Shown: piece after piece, positions 1-5,209 of the stretch
How the letters are laid out: every line of letters begins with the position of its first letter
How positions within the stretch are numbered: the stretch's first letter is position 1
From: an uncultured Alphaproteobacteria bacterium
GTDB lineage: Bacteria > Pseudomonadota > Alphaproteobacteria > Sneathiellales > Sneathiellaceae
NCBI GenBank assembly: GCA_937910835.1
Contig: CALEMG010000317.1
Span: forward strand, 1-5,262
Reading direction: 5' to 3'
Length of the DNA: 5,262 nucleotides
Notes under the pieces: generated by a model
The model's input: the letters and a program-made list of their open reading frames with translations, nothing else
What the model was told of the DNA's origin: nothing
The model's database searches: none
Translations under genes and position numbers: made by a program

Positions 1-79
1 CCCCCTCCCCTTTTTTTTTTTAATGTTACGTCGACCACTGTGTGCTTCTTTCTTTCCATACACGTCGCTCTTCCGATCT
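1..79. other. Sequencing adapter and homopolymer (artefact)
   Basis: This is not biological sequence. Positions 1-21 are a run of C then T. Positions 22-79 align without gaps to the 58-nt Illumina P5/universal adapter, with 47 of 58 bases identical by my count. The last 15 bases, ending in GCTCTTCCGATCT, match exactly. Mismatches concentrate in the outer half, as expected for low-quality read ends. Genomic sequence starts at about position 80. The final adapter T joins the next two bases to make a TGA (79-81) in frame with the downstream amidase fragment, so it falsely closes that reading frame. Confidence 0.95.
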
Positions 80-450
80 GAATTCTGGCTGCGGACAAAC
101 TTACTGCGGTCGATGCCGCTGCCCTCTATCGCGGAATTGAAACGCTAACCGCAGATTATCGTGATCAAACCGCTGGCTATGATCTGGTGGTCGGCCCGAC
201 ACAACCGGAGCACCCCCCAGCGATTGCACCACTCCTTCAAAGTGTCGATGCTTACTTAAAGGCGACGATGATGTCGATCAGCCTGACACGCTTGGCGAAT
301 TTGCTTAGGTTATGCGCAACAACCCTCCCTTGCGGCCTTGAAAGTGGCTTCCCGGTCGGGCTGATGTTGATGGCACCGGGAGATACCGAAGGAAAGCTGC
401 TACGTCTGTCCGCTGCTGCGGAAATTGCCCTCAAGCCTCTAAATGCCTAA
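80..450 (+). CDS. Amidase-signature family enzyme, C-terminal fragment (5' truncated)
   Basis: The reading frame has codons from 82 and gives 122 residues up to the TAA at 448-450. It matches the C-terminal end of amidase-signature hydrolases (GatA/amidase family, usually about 450-500 residues), which hydrolyse amides to a carboxylate and ammonia or an amine. Family hallmarks visible are YDLVVGPTQPEHPPAI (family pattern: DLLLTPT.P..APPI), then TRLANLLRLCATTLPCG, then GFPVGLMLMAP followed by a helix LLRLSAAAEIAL. The N-terminal part with the Ser-cisSer-Lys catalytic triad lies outside the fragment, so activity and substrate cannot be judged. A GTG at 187 could be mistaken for a start, but the homology-like sequence continues upstream to the adapter junction, so the gene is cut, not short. 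A terminator follows immediately. A link to nitrogen scavenging with the adjacent ammonium genes is only inference. The family assignment is fairly firm; the substrate is unknown. Confidence 0.85.
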
Positions 451-464
451 TAATTAGGCTTTTT
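445..464 (+). terminator. Rho-independent terminator of the amidase gene
   Basis: GCCTAA (445-450) and TTAGGC (454-459) form a 6-bp stem around a 3-nt loop, directly followed by five T residues (460-464). The left arm contains the amidase stop codon. The stem is short and half A-T, so termination may be partial, but position and T tract fit. It would separate amidase transcription from the sigma-54-driven glnK operon. Confidence 0.55.
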
Positions 465-497
465 ATCTCATTTGATTAATCATTGTGCATTTTTGAG

Positions 498-522
498 GCC
501 CAATTGCGCTCAAATTTTTGGC
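498..522. promoter_or_regulatory. Possible upstream activator region of the glnK promoter
   Basis: This AT-rich stretch lies about 55-75 bp upstream of the sigma-54 -24 element. It holds GCCCAATT (498-505) and AATTTTTGGC (513-522). Both strings recur upstream of amt2 (2371-2378 and 2375-2384). An imperfect dyad TTTGAG...CTCAAA also spans 492-514. A clear NtrC consensus (TGCACC-N5-GGTGCA) is not present, so assignment to NtrC is inference from the sigma-54 promoter. I see no gene in 451-654. Confidence 0.25.
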
Positions 523-574
523 ACCATATACTTAATACTTTGATAACACTATAGATTTCAAAACGAACCTCAGT

Positions 575-590
575 TGGCACGGGTCTTGAA
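575..590 (+). promoter_or_regulatory. Sigma-54 promoter of glnK-amt1
   Basis: TGGCAC (575-580), a 5-nt gap, then TTGAA (586-590) fits the RpoN -24/-12 pattern TGGCAC-N5-TTGCW, with the critical GG to -12 spacing intact. The one deviation is GA in place of the nearly invariant GC at -12. A transcript would start near 601, leaving a leader of about 54 nt before glnK. A sigma-54 promoter in front of glnK-amtB is the standard nitrogen-limitation arrangement in Proteobacteria and needs an enhancer-binding activator, normally NtrC. Confidence 0.85.
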
Positions 591-604
591 AAAAAGAGGC
601 TGAA

Positions 605-625
605 ACCGGAGTTTTTCGCCCCGGT
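605..625 (+). other. Small hairpin in the glnK leader
   Basis: ACCGG (605-609) and CCGGT (621-625) can pair across an 11-nt loop inside the predicted 5' untranslated leader, about 18 nt before the glnK Shine-Dalgarno. The stem is only 5 bp and there is no T tract after it. It could stabilise the mRNA end or be chance. Confidence 0.2.
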
Positions 626-654
626 CAAAATGACAAGTCAATGAGGTGACCATC

Positions 655-993
655 ATGAAGCTGGTAATGGCTGTAATAAAGCCCTTCAAATTGGACGAAG
701 TGCGTGATGCCTTGACATCCATCGGTGTCGACGGACTGACCGCCACAGAAGGCAAGGGGTATGGCCGACAGAAAGGGCATACAGAAATATACCGCGGCGC
801 GGAGTATGCAATCTCTTTTCTCCCCAAAATTAAAATCGAGGTTGCCGTCAAGGAGGATCTTGCCGAACAGGTGGTCGAAGCAATTGCTGGCGCTGCGAAA
901 ACCGGGCAGATCGGCGATGGCAAAATCTTTGTTTTCGATCTGATGAATGTCGTCCGTATTCGCACGGGCGAAACTGACGCAGACGCGCTCTAG
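655..993 (+). CDS. glnK: PII nitrogen-regulatory protein GlnK
   Basis: This 112-residue protein has the normal PII length. PII trimers sense ATP/ADP and 2-oxoglutarate, are uridylylated by GlnD, and when unmodified bind and plug the ammonium transporter. Visible here are the T-loop (about residues 37-55) with Gln39, Arg47 (the residue that enters the Amt pore in E. coli GlnK) and the uridylylation target Tyr51 in signature YRGAEY; Lys58; the second signature TGQIGDGKIFVFDL (83-96); and the RIRTGE nucleotide-binding end (101-106). The N-terminus MKLV, the C-terminal AL and position before an amt gene favour GlnK over GlnB. Start choice: ATG 655 is preceded by a strong Shine-Dalgarno GAGGTGA (643-649) at 5-nt spacing. 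The in-frame GTG at 646 lies inside that site and is rejected. The stop codon overlaps the Shine-Dalgarno of amt1, suggesting translational coupling. A sigma-54 promoter lies upstream. Confidence 0.97.
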   Translation: MKLVMAVIKPFKLDEVRDALTSIGVDGLTATEGKGYGRQKGHTEIYRGAEYAISFLPKIKIEVAVKEDLAEQVVEAIAGAAKTGQIGDGKIFVFDLMNVVRIRTGETDADAL

Positions 994-1003
994 GAGATTA
1001 ATG

Positions 1004-2329
1004 ATGCGTAATTTGAAATATATAAAAACTGCCGCCGCATCCCTTGCGGCATTTGCTCTTGTTGGCGCGGCACCTGCTTTCGCCGCTGTTGATAGCGAAA
1101 CGGCCTATGTTCTCAACACATTCTCTTTCCTTGTAAACGGCGCCCTTGTCATGTGGATGGCCGCGGGCTTTGCCATGCTGGAAAGCGGACTTGTTCGGTC
1201 CAAGAATACGGCGACCATTTGCCTCAAGAATATCGCCCTCTACTCGGTTGCTGGTCTGACGTTCTATCTCGTCGGCTATAATCTCATGTATATGGATGTG
1301 ACCGGCTTTATTGGAAGTTTCAGCCCGTTCTGGGGCCCTGATGATGCAGAAGCATTGTCCGGCACCTTCGCAGATGGCGGATACTCCGCTTCTTCTGATT
1401 GGTTTTTCCAGATGGTGTTCGTAGCAACGGCCGCTTCCATTGTATCGGGAACACTGGCCGAGCGGATCAAGCTCTGGTCATTCCTCGCTTTTGTCGTACT
1501 GCTGACTGCCATTATCTACCCGATCCAGGGTTCTTGGGTATGGGGCGGTGGCTGGCTCGCAGAAATGGGCTTTTCCGACTATGCCGGTTCGACCCTGGTG
1601 CATTCCGTTGGCGGCTGGGCTGCCTTGACCGGAGCAATCATTCTTGGGGCTCGCAAAGGCAAATACTCAGCCGACGGCAAGGTCCACCCGATCCCCGGCG
1701 CAAACCTACCGCTTGCGACCCTTGGCACTTTCGTCCTGTGGCTCGGTTGGTTCGGGTTTAACGGTGGTTCCGTGCTCGCGCTCGGTTCAGCAGCCAGCGC
1801 AATTGAGATGGCCAACGTCTTTGCCAATACCAATATGGCGGCTGCTGGCGGTGTTCTCGCGGCGATGATCGTAACCCAGATCATGTACAAGAAAGTTGAC
1901 CTGACCCTGGCATTGAACGGTGCGATCGGCGGCCTTGTATCGATCACAGCAGAGCCTGCTGACCCGACAATCGGAATGGCCATCATCATTGGCGCCATTG
2001 GCGGCGCAATCGTGGTCTTCGCGGTTCCGTTGCTCGACAAGCTGAAAATTGACGATGTTGTCGGCGCCATCCCAGCCCATCTCTTCTGCGGTATCTGGGG
2101 CACGCTTGCCGTTGTCATTTCCGATCCAGACGCGACATTCGTTACGCAGCTTACAGGCATTGTCGCGATTGGCATCTTCGTGCTCGTCCTCAGCAGCATA
2201 TTCTGGCTTATCCTGAAGTACACTATGGGCATCCGGGCCAGCGAAGAGGATGAAGTTGAGGGTCTCGACAAGGCGGAACTTGGCCTTGAAGCCTACCCTG
2301 AATTCGGACAAGGCTCACAGTCCTTCTAA
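1004..2329 (+). CDS. amtB: Ammonium transporter Amt1 (AmtB/Amt family), partner of GlnK
   Basis: This 441-residue inner-membrane channel conducts ammonium/ammonia into the cell as a trimer. Residues 1-27 look like a cleavable signal peptide (lysine-rich start, hydrophobic core, AFA before the cut), as in E. coli AmtB. About eleven membrane segments follow. Functional residues align with E. coli AmtB: Phe139 (F107) and Phe252 (F215) of the pore gate, Trp180 (W148) and Ser256 (S219) of the recruitment site, Asp192 (D160), and the pore histidines His200 (H168) and His359 (H318). The cytoplasmic tail GIRASEEDEVEGLD is the PII-responsive region. Start: ATGs at 1001 and 1004 are consecutive. AGGAG at 992-996 is 4 nt from the first and 7 nt from the second, so 1004 is preferred, but 1001 is possible. 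Frame-open sequence back to 947 overlaps glnK and is not used. The gap after glnK is 10 nt, so they form one operon. A hairpin follows at 2336-2358. Confidence 0.96.
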   Translation: MRNLKYIKTAAASLAAFALVGAAPAFAAVDSETAYVLNTFSFLVNGALVMWMAAGFAMLESGLVRSKNTATICLKNIALYSVAGLTFYLVGYNLMYMDVTGFIGSFSPFWGPDDAEALSGTFADGGYSASSDWFFQMVFVATAASIVSGTLAERIKLWSFLAFVVLLTAIIYPIQGSWVWGGGWLAEMGFSDYAGSTLVHSVGGWAALTGAIILGARKGKYSADGKVHPIPGANLPLATLGTFVLWLGWFGFNGGSVLALGSAASAIEMANVFANTNMAAAGGVLAAMIVTQIMYKKVDLTLALNGAIGGLVSITAEPADPTIGMAIIIGAIGGAIVVFAVPLLDKLKIDDVVGAIPAHLFCGIWGTLAVVISDPDATFVTQLTGIVAIGIFVLVLSSIFWLILKYTMGIRASEEDEVEGLDKAELGLEAYPEFGQGSQSF

Positions 2330-2335
2330 TAGCAG

Positions 2336-2358
2336 ACTGGGCGGCATTGCCGCCCAGT
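2336..2358 (+). terminator. Strong hairpin terminator after amt1
   Basis: ACTGGGCGGC (2336-2345) and GCCGCCCAGT (2349-2358) form a perfect 10-bp, mostly G-C stem with a 3-nt ATT loop, 6 nt after the amt1 stop codon. The T tract is weak (ATTTACAC), so it may act as an intrinsic terminator or as a 3' mRNA-stabilising structure. It separates the glnK-amt1 unit from the amt2 promoter. Confidence 0.75.
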
Positions 2359-2366
2359 ATTTACAC

Positions 2367-2412
2367 AATTGCCCAATTTTTGGCCGTATTTATGGTTAAA
2401 AATTGGGCAATT
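2367..2412. repeat. 15-bp perfect inverted repeat upstream of amt2
   Basis: AATTGCCCAATTTTT (2367-2381) and AAAAATTGGGCAATT (2398-2412) are exact reverse complements separated by 16 nt. It lies 59-104 bp upstream of the amt2 sigma-54 -24 element, a typical enhancer distance. The best reading is a pair of regulator binding sites. Alternatively it is an RNA hairpin, though the stem is A-T rich and it sits after an already strong terminator. The regulator is not identifiable; NtrC is an inference from the promoter type. Confidence 0.55.
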
Positions 2413-2433
2413 TTCGTTTATATATTGCTAGAG

Positions 2434-2462
2434 TTTGCCCGAAAGCACCCAAAATGGGCAAA
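2434..2462. promoter_or_regulatory. Second TTGCCC/GGGCAA dyad next to the amt2 promoter
   Basis: TTTGCCC (2434-2440) and GGGCAAA (2456-2462) are inverted copies of the same core as the larger repeat upstream. Within them, GCACCCA-AAA-TGGGCAA (2445-2461) is a 17-bp near-palindrome whose size and 3-nt centre resemble an NtrC site (TGCACCA-N3-TGGTGCA), with mismatches. It ends 8 bp before the sigma-54 -24 element, close enough to affect polymerase binding. The function is inferred. Confidence 0.35.
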
Positions 2463-2470
2463 AACAAACT

Positions 2471-2486
2471 TGGCACGCTCCTTGAT
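2471..2486 (+). promoter_or_regulatory. Sigma-54 promoter of amt2
   Basis: TGGCAC (2471-2476), 5 nt, then TTGAT (2482-2486) matches the RpoN -24/-12 layout with correct spacing. As at the glnK promoter, the -12 dinucleotide is GA rather than GC. Transcription would start near 2497, giving a leader of about 47 nt. A separate promoter lets amt2 be controlled independently of glnK-amt1. Confidence 0.82.
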
Positions 2487-2543
2487 AAACAAACATTAAT
2501 CCGCGCCCCAACGCGGCAATAAAACATGAGGGAGCTAAGTTGA

Positions 2544-3773
2544 ATGTCTGAGGGAATTACAGGCACGGACGTCCTGTTCGTGCTGCTAGGCGCTATTCTT
2601 GTTTTTGCCATGCATGCCGGTTTCGCCTTTTTAGAAGTCGGCACGGTCCGCCGGAAAAACCAAGTCAACGCTCTGGTCAAAATCATCACCGATTTCGGCG
2701 TTTCAACAATCAGTTATTTCTTTGTCGGCTATGCGGTCGCCTATGGGGTTGATTTTCTGGTGAACGCCGCCGTTCTTGCAGGCGAAGCGGAAGCAGAGGG
2801 ATATGCCTTTTCAAGTAATGGATACGATCTGGTCAAATTCTTCTTCCTACTGACTTTTGCCGCCGCTATCCCGGCCATTATATCTGGCGGCATCGCTGAG
2901 CGCGCAAAATTCTGGCCACAGCTTATGGCGACTGCGATCCTGACCGCCCTGATATACCCCTTCTTTGAGGGGATTATCTGGAACGGCAACTTTGGCATGC
3001 AGGGCTACATCGAAAATCTGTTCGGGGTCGGATTTCATGACTTCGCCGGATCAATCGTCGTTCATGCCATTGGCGGATGGATTGCCCTTGGCGCCGTTTT
3101 GCTCCTCGGGGCCCGACGGGGCCGCTATACAAAAGACGGGCGCGTGAATGGCATTCCGCCGTCGAATATCCCGTTTCTCGCCCTTGGTTCCTGGATCCTT
3201 TGCATCGGTTGGTTCGGCTTTAACGTAATGAGTGCACAAGCAATTGGCGGGATTTCCGGCCTCGTCGCCATGAACTCTTTGATGGCTATGGTCGGCGGTA
3301 TCGTCGCCTCCCTTTTTGCCGGACGCAATGATCCGGGGTTCGTGCATAACGGAGCGCTGGCGGGCCTTGTCGCAGTCTGCGCCGGTTCCGATATCATGCA
3401 CCCCATCGGAGCACTGTTGACAGGTGGGGTTGCCGGCGGACTGTTTGTCTTTGCCTTCACCTATTGCCAGAACAAACTCAAGATCGATGATGTGCTTGGC
3501 GTTTGGCCGTTGCACGGCCTCTGCGGCCTGTGGGGAGGAGTCGCCGCCGGCATCTTCGGACTTGAGATGCTTGGTGGGCTCGGGGGTGTCAGTTTTATGG
3601 CCCAGCTGATCGTCAGCCTTCTCGCCTGCGCATATGCGTTGATCGCCGGTTTTCTTGTCTATGGCCTGCTTAAAATGATCAGCGGCATTCGTCTTTCGGA
3701 GGAGGACGAATTTATCGGAGCGGATCTCAGCATCCATAAAATTGGTGCCTATCCGGAACAGGATCTGCGCTAA
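2544..3773 (+). CDS. Second ammonium transporter, Amt2 (Amt family)
   Basis: This 409-residue membrane protein has about eleven predicted helices and no cleavable signal peptide: helix 1 starts at about residue 8, unlike Amt1. It keeps the working residues of the family by alignment to E. coli AmtB: Phe105 (F107), Trp146 (W148), Asp166 (D160), His174 (H168), Phe226 (F215), Ser230 (S219) and His324 (H318). It should therefore be a conducting channel, not a degenerate copy. The tail GIRLSEEDEFIGADLSIH ends in a conserved-looking AYPE, so PII control is plausible, but no PII gene accompanies it; the nearby GlnK or an unlinked GlnB could serve. Sequence differs widely from Amt1, especially between helices 2-3 and 4-5, so the pair is not a recent duplication. 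The ATG at 2544 has GAGGGAG (2528-2534) 9 nt upstream. Its own sigma-54 promoter lies at 2471-2486. An ammonium-sensor role, known for some Amt homologues, cannot be excluded. Confidence 0.94.
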   Translation: MSEGITGTDVLFVLLGAILVFAMHAGFAFLEVGTVRRKNQVNALVKIITDFGVSTISYFFVGYAVAYGVDFLVNAAVLAGEAEAEGYAFSSNGYDLVKFFFLLTFAAAIPAIISGGIAERAKFWPQLMATAILTALIYPFFEGIIWNGNFGMQGYIENLFGVGFHDFAGSIVVHAIGGWIALGAVLLLGARRGRYTKDGRVNGIPPSNIPFLALGSWILCIGWFGFNVMSAQAIGGISGLVAMNSLMAMVGGIVASLFAGRNDPGFVHNGALAGLVAVCAGSDIMHPIGALLTGGVAGGLFVFAFTYCQNKLKIDDVLGVWPLHGLCGLWGGVAAGIFGLEMLGGLGGVSFMAQLIVSLLACAYALIAGFLVYGLLKMISGIRLSEEDEFIGADLSIHKIGAYPEQDLR

Positions 3774-3785
3774 CCTGCGTCATGG

Positions 3786-3841
3786 CGCCTGAAAGGCGTG
3801 GTATAAAAGCCAGATGTCTCGAATTATACCGCCTTTCGGCG
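3786..3841. repeat. Nested inverted repeats after amt2 (terminator or REP-like)
   Basis: Two alternative folds are visible. Small hairpins: CGCCT-GAA-AGGCG (3786-3798) and CGCC-TTTC-GGCG (3830-3841). A long stem: GAAAGGCG plus GTATAA (3791-3798 and 3801-3806, with a 2-nt TG bulge) pairs with 3824-3837 around a 17-nt loop. The long stem uses half of each small hairpin, so the two folds exclude each other. There is no T tract. It probably ends or stabilises the amt2 transcript; the two inverted hairpins also resemble a REP/BIME layout. The rest of 3774-3920 shows no gene. Confidence 0.45.
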
Positions 3842-3850
3842 TGTTGCCGC

Positions 3851-3879
3851 TTGTGTCTCAGGGGTGATTTAACTAAATT
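3851..3879 (+). promoter_or_regulatory. Weak candidate sigma-70 promoter for the aminotransferase
   Basis: TTGTGT (3851-3856), a 17-nt spacer and TAAATT (3874-3879) loosely match the -35/-10 pattern, with 3 of 6 and 4 of 6 bases. It is offered because the aminotransferase follows the amt2 hairpins and needs a promoter, but such a weak match may be chance. No sigma-54 element is seen here. Confidence 0.2.
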
Positions 3880-3920
3880 CGGAGCCCGTTTATTCCCTTC
3901 GACATCGGTGCTCTGGGTAT

Positions 3921-5114
3921 ATGATTAACTCCGAACTGTCCCATTTACGTGGCTCTCCCTTTGATGCGCTTCGATCACTTCTTGATCCGCTGCCGCCGGC
4001 TCAAAATACTGAGCCGACTATCCTGACAATTGGCGAGCCACAGCATAAGCCGCCGCAGTTAATGATTGATGCGTTGCGTGCAAACGAGCATCTTTACGGT
4101 AAATACCCGCCAGTTGGCGGAACAGCCGAGTTACGAAGCGCAATCGCGGGATGGCTCACCCGCCGGTATGCACTGCCTGAAGGGATGATCGAGGCCGATC
4201 AGAATATTGCGCCTGTGAATGGCACAAAAGAAGCACTCTATATGATCGCATCTGTCATTACGGAACGGGCAGGGCACAATCAACCAAAGCCGGTTATTCT
4301 CCTTCCGACGCCCTATTATCATGTTTATCATGCCGCCGCCGTCATGGCTGGTGCGGATCCTACCTTCCTTCCCGCAGGACCGGACACTCACTTCTTTCCA
4401 GATCTCGACGCGCTGGAACCAAACCTGCTTGATCGCGCCTCCGCCTTTTATCTCTGCAACCCGTCCAACCCGCAGGGAACCGTCGCAAGCGCGGAGTATC
4501 TGAGTGCGGCCCTCGCCCTCGCCCGCAAGCATGATTTCATGCTGATCGTCGATGAATGCTATTCCGAGATTTATGATAAAACACCGCCTACCGGCATCCT
4601 TGAAATCTGTGCAATGAGCGGCGGCGCGCTTGATCATGTACTTGCGTTTCATTCCCTTTCAAAACGCTCTAGCGCCGCAGGTCTGAGATCCGGCTTTTGC
4701 GTTGGAGAAAGGGACATTATCAAGACTTTTCTCAATTTGCGGAATTTCGCTGGCGCGGCGTCCCCCCTCCCCGTATGTGCAGCCGCAGCCGCACTCTGGA
4801 ATGACGATATCCATGTGACAGAAAATCGCGCTCTTTATCGTGAAAAATTTGACATCGCAGAAGAAATATTTGGATCGAAGTTTGGATTTTACCGGCCCGA
4901 AGGAGGGTTTTTTCTCTGGCTGGACGTCGGCGACGGTGTCGAGTCTGCAGTACGGCTCTGGACGAAGGCTGCAATCCGTGTCCTGCCGGGAAAGTTTTTG
5001 AGTGTTGCCGACTCAGATGGCGTCAATCCCGGCGATCCATATATTCGAATTGCTCTGGTCTCACCTCCGGAGAACAGTAAAGAGGCTTTAACTAGACTCG
5101 CCAATAGCTTATAG
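3921..5114 (+). CDS. dapC: Class I/II PLP aminotransferase, probably succinyldiaminopimelate aminotransferase
   Basis: This 397-residue cytoplasmic fold-type I aminotransferase has the following visible landmarks: IGEPQHKPP near 37-45 (substrate-side loop), NGTKEAL at 100-106 (phosphate binding), PTPYYHVY at 129-136 (ring-stacking aromatic), CNPSNPQG at 179-186 with Asn183, VDECYSEIY at 210-218 with Asp211 and Tyr214, SLSKRS with the PLP Schiff-base Lys248, Arg256, and YIRIALV with Arg376 for the substrate carboxylate. The set is complete, so the enzyme should be active. The IGEP.H.PP start, the YPPVGGTAELR segment and the overall length fit the DapC group, which makes N-succinyl-LL-diaminopimelate using glutamate, for lysine and peptidoglycan. 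Another class I specificity, such as aspartate aminotransferase-like, remains possible. The ATG at 3921 is the first start in frame after a stop at 3870. Its Shine-Dalgarno is poor (only GGG at 3915-3917). The next gene begins 9 nt after the stop codon, suggesting an operon. Confidence 0.9.
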   Translation: MINSELSHLRGSPFDALRSLLDPLPPAQNTEPTILTIGEPQHKPPQLMIDALRANEHLYGKYPPVGGTAELRSAIAGWLTRRYALPEGMIEADQNIAPVNGTKEALYMIASVITERAGHNQPKPVILLPTPYYHVYHAAAVMAGADPTFLPAGPDTHFFPDLDALEPNLLDRASAFYLCNPSNPQGTVASAEYLSAALALARKHDFMLIVDECYSEIYDKTPPTGILEICAMSGGALDHVLAFHSLSKRSSAAGLRSGFCVGERDIIKTFLNLRNFAGAASPLPVCAAAAALWNDDIHVTENRALYREKFDIAEEIFGSKFGFYRPEGGFFLWLDVGDGVESAVRLWTKAAIRVLPGKFLSVADSDGVNPGDPYIRIALVSPPENSKEALTRLANSL

Positions 5115-5123
5115 AATGTCCGT

Positions 5124-5209
5124 ATGATGTTTAAATCAAAAGGCTCCAAATCGATTTCCCTTTTGCCGAGTGGAAGTGTAGATTTTCTCCACCGACGACT
5201 GGTTGAACT
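5124..5209 (+). CDS. 5' end of a gene, possibly DNA translocase FtsK (3' truncated)
   Basis: From ATG 5124 (or the adjacent ATG 5127) the frame stays open to the adapter at 5210, giving about 28 residues: MMFKSKGSKSISLLPSG, then SVDFLHRRLVEL. A basic start followed by LLP.G...FL.RRL.EL resembles the stretch just before the first membrane helix of alphaproteobacterial FtsK, the septal DNA translocase, and an aminotransferase next to ftsK is a familiar alphaproteobacterial arrangement as I recall it. The motor and membrane domains are beyond the window, so this is a suggestion, not a firm call. It starts 9 nt after dapC and has only a weak ribosome binding site, consistent with coupling. The frame continues through the adapter; those codons are artefact. 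Confidence 0.5.

Noticed and set aside
519..535. TTGGCACC as another sigma-54 -24 element
   Set aside because: At the required spacing there is no TTGC/TTGA-like -12 element (the sequence reads ACTTA), so it is not a promoter; it may be part of an activator site.
646..654. GTG start adding three residues to GlnK
   Set aside because: The GTG lies within the Shine-Dalgarno GAGGTGA, and PII proteins normally begin MK(L/K) as encoded from ATG 655.
947..1003. Extended Amt1 N-terminus from ATG 947
   Set aside because: It overlaps the end of glnK, lacks a ribosome binding site and would bury the signal peptide; ATG 1001/1004 follow AGGAG.
1579..2271. Long open frame on the minus strand inside amt1 (230 codons)
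   Set aside because: Antisense shadow of a confident transporter gene; low-complexity composition, no recognisable family and no ribosome binding evidence. The similar minus-strand frame at 3051-3737 inside amt2 is rejected for the same reasons.
655..3773. A novel defence or signalling system
   Set aside because: All complete genes belong to well-known families in a familiar nitrogen-regulation arrangement; nothing needs a new system to explain it.
3786..3841. CRISPR-like repeat array or riboswitch
   Set aside because: Only one pair of inverted arms exists, with no regularly spaced direct repeats and no recognisable aptamer core.
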